In this document: piece after piece, positions 9,324 to 14,107 of the stretch
Numbering within the stretch: the first letter of the stretch is position 1
Layout of the letters: the number at the start of each line of letters is the position of its first letter
Assembly: GCA_947461015.1 (NCBI GenBank)
Contig: CANHIR010000031.1
Coordinates: 1 to 14,107 of the forward strand
Length of the DNA stretch: 14,107 nt
Origin: Bacteroidota bacterium
GTDB lineage: Bacteria > Bacteroidota > Bacteroidia > Chitinophagales > Chitinophagaceae
Direction of reading: 5' to 3'
Program-made: the position numbers and the translations under genes
Notes under the pieces: generated by a model
Database searches by the model: none
What the model saw: only the letters and a program-made list of their open reading frames with translations
Told to the model about the DNA's origin: nothing

Positions 9324-10061
9324 ATGAATTTTTTCACGCATTTTGGAAAATACCTTTTAATGTTAAAAGGCATGTTCACCAAAACAGACAGTCCTAGGAT
9401 GTTTTGGAAAGAATACATGAAGCAATGCTATGATATAGGTATTGGTTCTTTGCCTATTGTGGTGATTATCTCTTTTTTCTTGGGAGCAGTAATGACGGTG
9501 CAAACGGCAGCTCAATTAGTAAGCCCTTTAGTGCCCTTGTCAACGATAGGAATCATTGTTAGAGACGGTATGATTTTGGAATTTGCTCCCACGGTATTGT
9601 GTATCGTTTTAGCTGGAGTAGTGGGTAGTAAAATTGCCAGTGAATTGGGAAATATGCGCACTACAGAACAAATAGATGCCTTGGAGATTGTAGGTATTAA
9701 TTCAAAAAACTATTTAATTCTTCCAAAAATTTTAGGGGCTTTCACCATGGTGCCTTTATTGGTTGGGATGTCTGCTGTTATTGGTATATGGGGTGGCTAT
9801 TTAGTAGGTGGTTGGTCAGGCGCCATACCCAATGAAGTATTTTTAAATGGAATTAGAAAAGGATTAAACACAAGTTATATAGGCATTGCTTTTTATAAAT
9901 CATTAATTTTTGCTTTTATAATAAGTACAGTACCTGCCTATTTTGGATATTACGTAAAAGGGGGCGCGTTGGAAATTGGAAAAGCTGGCACACAATCCGT
10001 AGTAGTAAGTTGCATTTTAATTTTAATTGCCGATTATTTAGTAGCAACCATTGCTTTGTAA
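9324..10061 (+). CDS. mlaE: MlaE-family ABC transporter permease (lipid transport)
   Basis: This is a 245-residue integral membrane permease of the MlaE family, which in Gram-negative bacteria forms the inner-membrane core of the MlaFEDB complex that moves phospholipids between the membranes. An amphipathic N-terminal segment is followed by hydrophobic segments at about 43-66, 82-105, 138-165, 190-210 and 222-243. The family signature is clear at about 97-125: AGVVGSKIASELGNMRTTEQ and IDALEIVG. GSLPIVVIISFFLGAVMTVQ at 41-60 is also typical. The start at 9324 lies 20 bases after maeB. TAACTTTA at 9312-9319, one base off the -7 consensus, precedes it by four bases. The oddity is context: an MlaF-like ATPase and MlaD-like MCE protein usually lie next to this gene, but here the following gene is an unrelated hydrolase. 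The symbol is by family and does not prove the same substrate. Confidence 0.88.
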   Translation: MNFFTHFGKYLLMLKGMFTKTDSPRMFWKEYMKQCYDIGIGSLPIVVIISFFLGAVMTVQTAAQLVSPLVPLSTIGIIVRDGMILEFAPTVLCIVLAGVVGSKIASELGNMRTTEQIDALEIVGINSKNYLILPKILGAFTMVPLLVGMSAVIGIWGGYLVGGWSGAIPNEVFLNGIRKGLNTSYIGIAFYKSLIFAFIISTVPAYFGYYVKGGALEIGKAGTQSVVVSCILILIADYLVATIAL

Positions 10062-10117
10062 ATAAACTCTATATAATCTTGCCCTTAATTAGTAACTTAG
10101 GAGTATAATATTTTACT

Positions 10118-11521
10118 ATGAAAATAAGTTTTCACGGAGCAGCAAGAACCGTTACCGGTTCTAAGCATTTATTACAGTTGGATAACGGAGAAAATTATTT
10201 ATTGGATTGCGGTATGTTTCAGGGAATGGGTAGAGATACCGATGGATTAAATGCCAATTTTGGTTTTGATGCAACCAAAGTGAATAATGTTATACTATCA
10301 CATGCGCACATTGATCATACTGGGTTACTTCCTAAATTAGTGAAGGAAGGATTTAAAGGAAATATTTATTGTACTCCTGCAACAAAAGCATTAACGGAGA
10401 TATTGCTAAAAGATTCAGCCATGATTCAGCGCGATGATGCGAAGTTTGGCAATAAGCGCAGAGCCAAGCAGGGCTTGCCCCCCATTGATCCTTTATATGA
10501 TTTGGATGATGTTGCTTTAACCCTGCCATTATTAACGGTTGTTGATTATAATGTTCCAACTCCTATTACAAGTAGTGTTGAATTATTGTATACCGATGCA
10601 GGGCATATTATTGGAAGTGCTGCAGTAAATTTAAAAATAAAGGAAGGAGGGGAAGTTAAAACCTTAACATTTAGCGGGGATATTGGTAGGTATAGGGATA
10701 TGATCTTAAGATCCCCTGCAGTTTTCCCCCCTGCCGATTTTGTGATTATTGAAAGTACTTACGGAGATAAATTACATGACTTAATTCACACCACGCCCGA
10801 TGATTTATTGCATTGGATCCAAACTACCTGCGTTGAGAACAAAGGAAATTTAATCATACCAGCCTTTAGTGTAGGTCGTACCCAGGAAATATTATATGAA
10901 TTGAATCAATTGTCGCTAGAAAAAAGATTGCCGCATGTGCCCATTTATGTAGATAGTCCTTTAAGTATAGAAGCCACCGAAGTAGTAAAATCTTTTCCTA
11001 AATATTTTAATAAAACCATACAAAGGGTATTAGAGGTGGACGATGATCCTTTTGATTTTGAAGGGTTGCGCTATATAAAAACAGTGGAAGAAAGTAAGGC
11101 ATTGAATGAGGACCTACATCCTAAAGTAATTATTTCCGCTTCTGGCATGGCGGATGCGGGAAGGGTTAAGCATCACATAAAAAACAATATTGAAAATACG
11201 AAGTGTGCTATTTTATTAGTGGGTTATTGTGAGCCACACTCTTTAGGCGGACGTTTAATGAATGGACAAAAAGAAGTGCGTATTTATAGCGATACTTATC
11301 CTGTTAAAGCAAAAGTAGGTTCTATAAGAAGTATGAGTGCGCATGGTGATTACGAGGATTTAATGCAGTTTTTAGCCTGTCAAAATCCGGATGCAGTTAA
11401 GCAATTATTTATTGTTCATGGCGAGGCCGATGTGCAGGATCATTTTGCGGAAAGGCTTAGAAAAAAAGGGTTCAAAGAAGTAATTGTCCCAGAAATGCAT
11501 GAGACTTTTATGTTGCAATAA
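10118..11521 (+). CDS. MBL-fold, beta-CASP RNA-processing hydrolase (RMMBL domain)
   Basis: This is a 467-residue zinc-dependent nuclease of the metallo-beta-lactamase/beta-CASP superfamily, related to bacterial RNA exonucleases such as Thermus TTHA0252 and to the eukaryotic cleavage factor CPSF73. The MBL core shows SHAHIDHTG (61-69, metal ligands H62, H64, D66 and H67), GHIIGSA (162-168, ligand H163), FSGDIGR (185-191, ligand D188) and ESTYGD (212-217). The beta-CASP insert spans about 225-390, with IPAFSVGRTQE (247-257) and YVDSPLS (277-283). It is followed by ISASGMADAGR (339-349), MSAHGDYEDL (406-415, H409) and FIVHGEADVQ (431-440, H434) of the RMMBL part. All metal and beta-CASP His motifs are intact, so activity on RNA is expected but is inferred from family. 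No signal peptide is seen. The 56-base upstream gap has an AGGAG at 10099-10103, 14 bases from the ATG, too far for a usual ribosome site. Confidence 0.92.
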   Translation: MKISFHGAARTVTGSKHLLQLDNGENYLLDCGMFQGMGRDTDGLNANFGFDATKVNNVILSHAHIDHTGLLPKLVKEGFKGNIYCTPATKALTEILLKDSAMIQRDDAKFGNKRRAKQGLPPIDPLYDLDDVALTLPLLTVVDYNVPTPITSSVELLYTDAGHIIGSAAVNLKIKEGGEVKTLTFSGDIGRYRDMILRSPAVFPPADFVIIESTYGDKLHDLIHTTPDDLLHWIQTTCVENKGNLIIPAFSVGRTQEILYELNQLSLEKRLPHVPIYVDSPLSIEATEVVKSFPKYFNKTIQRVLEVDDDPFDFEGLRYIKTVEESKALNEDLHPKVIISASGMADAGRVKHHIKNNIENTKCAILLVGYCEPHSLGGRLMNGQKEVRIYSDTYPVKAKVGSIRSMSAHGDYEDLMQFLACQNPDAVKQLFIVHGEADVQDHFAERLRKKGFKEVIVPEMHETFMLQ

Positions 11522-11541
11522 CCTGTAAGGTTTATTTTCAT

Positions 11542-11549
11542 TAAATTTG
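11542..11549 (+). promoter_or_regulatory. Putative -7 element (TAAATTTG) abutting the start of the membrane protein gene
   Basis: TAAATTTG is an exact TAnnTTTG match ending four bases before the ATG at 11554. With the usual distance from -7 box to start site, transcription would begin at or within a base or two of the ATG, giving a leaderless mRNA. The nearest TTG upstream (11513-11515) leaves a spacer of about 26 bases, longer than usual, so the -33 contact is uncertain. Confidence 0.42.
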
Positions 11550-11553
11550 CTGG

Positions 11554-13533
11554 ATGAACAAAGCAAATAATCTAATTGAATCCATATTTTACATTTTGTA
11601 TTTATTGGTGCATTTTGTACCCCCATTTTGGGGTGCCGATGTAATGGGTATCCAATGGTTGTATGTAAGTGCTTTGGATTTATTTGTAATTGGTTATCTT
11701 TTTTTAAATCATACACATTTTAAACAAGCCCTTTTCGGCATTTTTAAAAATAAATTTGTCTTAGTTTATCTTGCCTACTTTATATGGGCATTAGGCTCTT
11801 ATTTTTATGCAATCAATGGTACAGAAGCGATAGTATGCTTGGCTCGATTGGTTACTACGTTTATCCTTTTTATTAATCTTTCAGTGTTGTTTTACAACAA
11901 GGATATGCAAATAGTATTTAAGCAAATAAGTTTCATTATTACTTTGGTGGCCATTCTAGATTTTCTAATTATGGCGGGCGTATTTTTTTGGTTTATTAGG
12001 TTAATGCCATATGATAGTGCGGTTTTAAAACTTTGTGGCATGAGTTATGGTAACAAAAATATCACGGCTGCAAGCATGCTCATTAATATTCCTTTTATCA
12101 TTTATTATATAAATCAAAGCAAATTCAAAGGACAGGTGCTGGGCATTACTTCGCTCATATTGGCTATTTTTTCTTTGTTTATCTTAAGTACAAGGTCCAC
12201 ATTTGTGGGCATGTTTTTAATTTTGCTTATTTACATGGTGTATGTATTATTTATACAACAAAAACCAAGTTTTAAGTTGATTGTAACAAAGCTCTCTTAT
12301 TTTATTTTGCCCATTATTTTTGTTTATTTCACCTCTAACTTATTTATAGATTTCGTTTTAAAATCAAAACAGCAGCCTACCGCGGGGTATGGAAAGGTTT
12401 CAAAAAGAATTGGAGACATTTCAATTGAAAAAGGGAGTGATCGTTTGGCTTTCTGGAAAACAGGGATTGATTATGCTGAAAAGCATTTATGGTTAGGTGG
12501 GGGTTATGGAAACTGGAAAATAGCATCCCTTCCCTACGAAAAAGAAAGAATAGCAGACTTTGTTGTGCCCTATCACTTACACAATGACTTTATTGAGAAT
12601 TTTGCCGACTTGGGTTTAATAGGAGGGATATTGTACTTGACTTTATTTGTGCTTGCTTTTTTATTCTTTATAAAAATTTGGTTTAATAAAAAATATGAAC
12701 AATATAGGTTTGCAACCACTATTTCATTTATGGCAATTACTTGCTATTTTGTGGATGCTTCTTTAAATTTTCCTGTAGAACGTCCTGTAATGCAAGTGAT
12801 GTTTGCATTTTCTGCAGCATTGTTATTTTCTCCCATTTCCTTCATTAACAAAAAGGCAGCGGAAGACAATGAGGCAATTGTTCCAAAAGTAAAACCTATG
12901 GGATGGATGAAGTTTTTTATAGCATCACTAATTGTTTTACTATTAGGCTCCATCGCAATTAATACGCAAGTGTATAGATCCATGCTTTTTCAAATGCATA
13001 TAATGGGTGACTTGGGCGTAAAACCGGTTTTAAAAATTGACGAGGTTAAAAATTTACCTTCAATTCCTAATTTGTCATTTAATACATTGCCACTTTCCCC
13101 TATTTTGGCAAGATATTATATAAGAGAAAGAAGGTTTAATGAAGCGTATCGTTTGTTAAATGCAGATAAAAATGCGAATCCGAGTGTTCATTATAACGAC
13201 TATGTAATGTCTCAATATTTTGAAGCAATCAAAAACAATGACAGTGCCTATTACTATGCTAAGCAAGCGTTTGAAAATTGGCCGAGAGCAGGCATTTATT
13301 TTTACAATTTAATGCCATTGGCTATTCGCAATAGGGATAGTGCCCAAATGAATAAGGCGTTTGCTAGTTTCATCACTTACCGAAATGATCCAACCACTTG
13401 GAAATTATATCTTGAAGGAAGAATTAAATTGAAATCCTTTTATGATGTGTATTCAAATAATAAATTGCTAGACAGCGCTATTAAATTATTCCCAAATGAT
13501 AGCGCCACTTTTATAAAATTACGTTCACGTTAG
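11554..13533 (+). CDS. O-antigen ligase / Wzy-like polytopic membrane protein with C-terminal helical-repeat domain
   Basis: This is a 659-residue inner-membrane protein with about 12 hydrophobic segments between residues 8 and 470. It resembles the O-antigen ligase/polymerase family (WaaL, Wzy), which transfers or polymerises undecaprenyl-linked glycans on the periplasmic side. Supporting motifs: STRSTF (212-217), where family members place a functional Arg; the large loop at about 270-345 with GSDRLAFWKTGIDYAEKHLW (294-313) and LGGGYGNW (314-321); and HLHNDFIENFADLGLIGG (341-358), the typical His-containing Wzy_C signature. After the last membrane segment (about 452-470), roughly 190 residues are soluble. 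Helices such as YYIRERRFNEAYRLLN (521-536) and SAYYYAKQAFENWP (564-577) look like TPR-type repeats, which many Bacteroidota homologues carry. Neighbours are not glycan genes, so the acceptor and glycan are unknown. The start at 11554 is the first ATG of the frame and directly precedes a hydrophobic helix. Confidence 0.8.
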   Translation: MNKANNLIESIFYILYLLVHFVPPFWGADVMGIQWLYVSALDLFVIGYLFLNHTHFKQALFGIFKNKFVLVYLAYFIWALGSYFYAINGTEAIVCLARLVTTFILFINLSVLFYNKDMQIVFKQISFIITLVAILDFLIMAGVFFWFIRLMPYDSAVLKLCGMSYGNKNITAASMLINIPFIIYYINQSKFKGQVLGITSLILAIFSLFILSTRSTFVGMFLILLIYMVYVLFIQQKPSFKLIVTKLSYFILPIIFVYFTSNLFIDFVLKSKQQPTAGYGKVSKRIGDISIEKGSDRLAFWKTGIDYAEKHLWLGGGYGNWKIASLPYEKERIADFVVPYHLHNDFIENFADLGLIGGILYLTLFVLAFLFFIKIWFNKKYEQYRFATTISFMAITCYFVDASLNFPVERPVMQVMFAFSAALLFSPISFINKKAAEDNEAIVPKVKPMGWMKFFIASLIVLLLGSIAINTQVYRSMLFQMHIMGDLGVKPVLKIDEVKNLPSIPNLSFNTLPLSPILARYYIRERRFNEAYRLLNADKNANPSVHYNDYVMSQYFEAIKNNDSAYYYAKQAFENWPRAGIYFYNLMPLAIRNRDSAQMNKAFASFITYRNDPTTWKLYLEGRIKLKSFYDVYSNNKLLDSAIKLFPNDSATFIKLRSR

Positions 13534-13570
13534 CATAAGTTGTTGCAGCTAATTGTAAATACAAACATGA

Positions 13571-13586
13571 TATGACCACGGTCATA
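13571..13586. promoter_or_regulatory. Perfect inverted repeat, candidate operator upstream of the dehydrogenase gene
   Basis: The sequence TATGACC-AC-GGTCATA is a perfect 7-base dyad with a 2-base spacer, 45 bases before the dehydrogenase ATG at 13632. It lies in the 98-base intergenic region 13534-13631. A near -7 element, CTAATTTG at 13607-13614, would put the -33 region at about 13585, so a protein bound to the dyad would sit on the promoter. It is too short and lacks the T-run of a terminator. The size fits a dimeric TetR- or MarR-type regulator, but no regulator gene is in the window. Confidence 0.45.
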
Positions 13587-13631
13587 GTATTACACTCATT
13601 CATTTACTAATTTGTACATAAATATTAGTTT

Positions 13632-14107
13632 ATGAAACGCTTATCTGAAAAAGTTGCCATTATAACCGGAGCAGCCGGGGGCATGGGGGCTGTTGAAGCC
13701 AAATTATTTGCCAGCGAAGGCGCAAAAGTCATTGCAACGGATTCCAATGAAGAAAAATTAAAAAGCTGGGTGATTGCTGCAAAAGCAGAAGGCTTAGCAA
13801 TAGAATACATGAAACATAATGTAACTAGTGAATCCGATTGGAAAAAAGTAGCAGACAAGGCAATGCAATTATTTGGTAGACTGGATATTTTAGTGAACAA
13901 TGCAGGTATTTATCCTGGTTATGTGGATTGTGAAAACACGAGTATTGAATTGTGGGGTAAAGTGCTTTCAATTAATTTAACAGGTCCTTTTATTGGGTGT
14001 AAAATATGTATCCCTTATATGCGTATGTCTGGAGGAGGATCTATAGTGAATGTGGCTTCCATAGCTGGAATTGTAGGTGGAAATGGAGCAGCATACAGTT
14101 CCTCAAA
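13632..14107 (+). CDS. Short-chain dehydrogenase/reductase (C-terminus cut by window edge)
   Basis: This is the first 158 codons of a classical SDR oxidoreductase, a cytoplasmic NAD(P)-dependent enzyme acting on an alcohol or carbonyl substrate that cannot be named here. The N-terminus has the Rossmann motif TGAAGGMG (12-19). D37 at the end of the second strand favours NAD(H) over NADP(H). NNAG is at 89-92, the catalytic Asn lies in SINLTG (N115), the catalytic Ser in NVASIAG (S143), and the catalytic Tyr is Y155. The window ends two bases into what must be the Lys codon of YxxxK (the bases are AA). The usual Asp that contacts adenine in the DV motif reads Asn here (HNV, N63), a small deviation. 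About 90-100 residues are missing, including the substrate-binding region. The start follows a separate 98-base upstream region with a dyad, so it is probably transcribed on its own. Confidence 0.9.
   Translation, partial: MKRLSEKVAIITGAAGGMGAVEAKLFASEGAKVIATDSNEEKLKSWVIAAKAEGLAIEYMKHNVTSESDWKKVADKAMQLFGRLDILVNNAGIYPGYVDCENTSIELWGKVLSINLTGPFIGCKICIPYMRMSGGGSIVNVASIAGIVGGNGAAYSSS

Noticed and set aside
13530..13552. Short stem TTAGC/GCTAA after the membrane protein gene as a terminator.
   Set aside because: The stem has only five AT-rich pairs with a 13-base loop and no following T-run.
13625..13900. 91-residue open frame on the minus strand over the dehydrogenase.
   Set aside because: The plus strand encodes a clear SDR with all cofactor and catalytic motifs; the antisense frame is a shadow.
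1..14107. Mobile element, CRISPR array, tRNA, rRNA or defence island.
   Set aside because: No transposase, direct-repeat array, tRNA-like cloverleaf or defence protein was seen, and the largest non-coding gap is about 216 bases.

Overview
The window reads as an ordinary core-genome stretch of a moderately AT-rich member of the Bacteroidota, probably a Chitinophagaceae-like lineage. The evidence for this is the -7 promoter motif TAnnTTTG just upstream of four genes, weak or absent Shine-Dalgarno sequences, and a roughly 1100-residue SecA with long insertions. The lineage call is an inference from these traits and was not tested by any search.

Layout. Positions 1-1443 lie on the minus strand and carry atpG (gamma subunit of F1 ATP synthase) followed by scpB (chromosome segregation), which runs off the left edge. 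A 216-base divergent intergenic region (1444-1659) holds outward-facing promoter candidates. Everything to its right is on the plus strand: secA (preprotein translocase ATPase), deoC (deoxyribose-phosphate aldolase, overlapping the end of secA by 11 bases), an M20-family amidohydrolase, a MaeB-type malic enzyme carrying a phosphotransacetylase-like domain, an MlaE-type ABC permease, an MBL/beta-CASP RNA-processing hydrolase, a large O-antigen-ligase-like membrane protein, and the start of a short-chain dehydrogenase cut off by the right edge.

The genes do not form one pathway. Likely transcription units are atpG-scpB; secA-deoC and perhaps the amidohydrolase; maeB and perhaps the permease; and the MBL hydrolase and the membrane protein, each possibly on its own promoter. 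The dehydrogenase has its own upstream region with a perfect 7-base dyad that looks like an operator.

No mobile element, CRISPR array, tRNA, rRNA, defence system or frameshifted gene was found, and I do not see a new biological system here. The points most worth a second look are the dyad at 13571-13586, the -7 element placed so close to a start codon that a leaderless mRNA is predicted (11542-11554), the separation of atpG from the other ATP synthase genes, and a permease without its ATPase.
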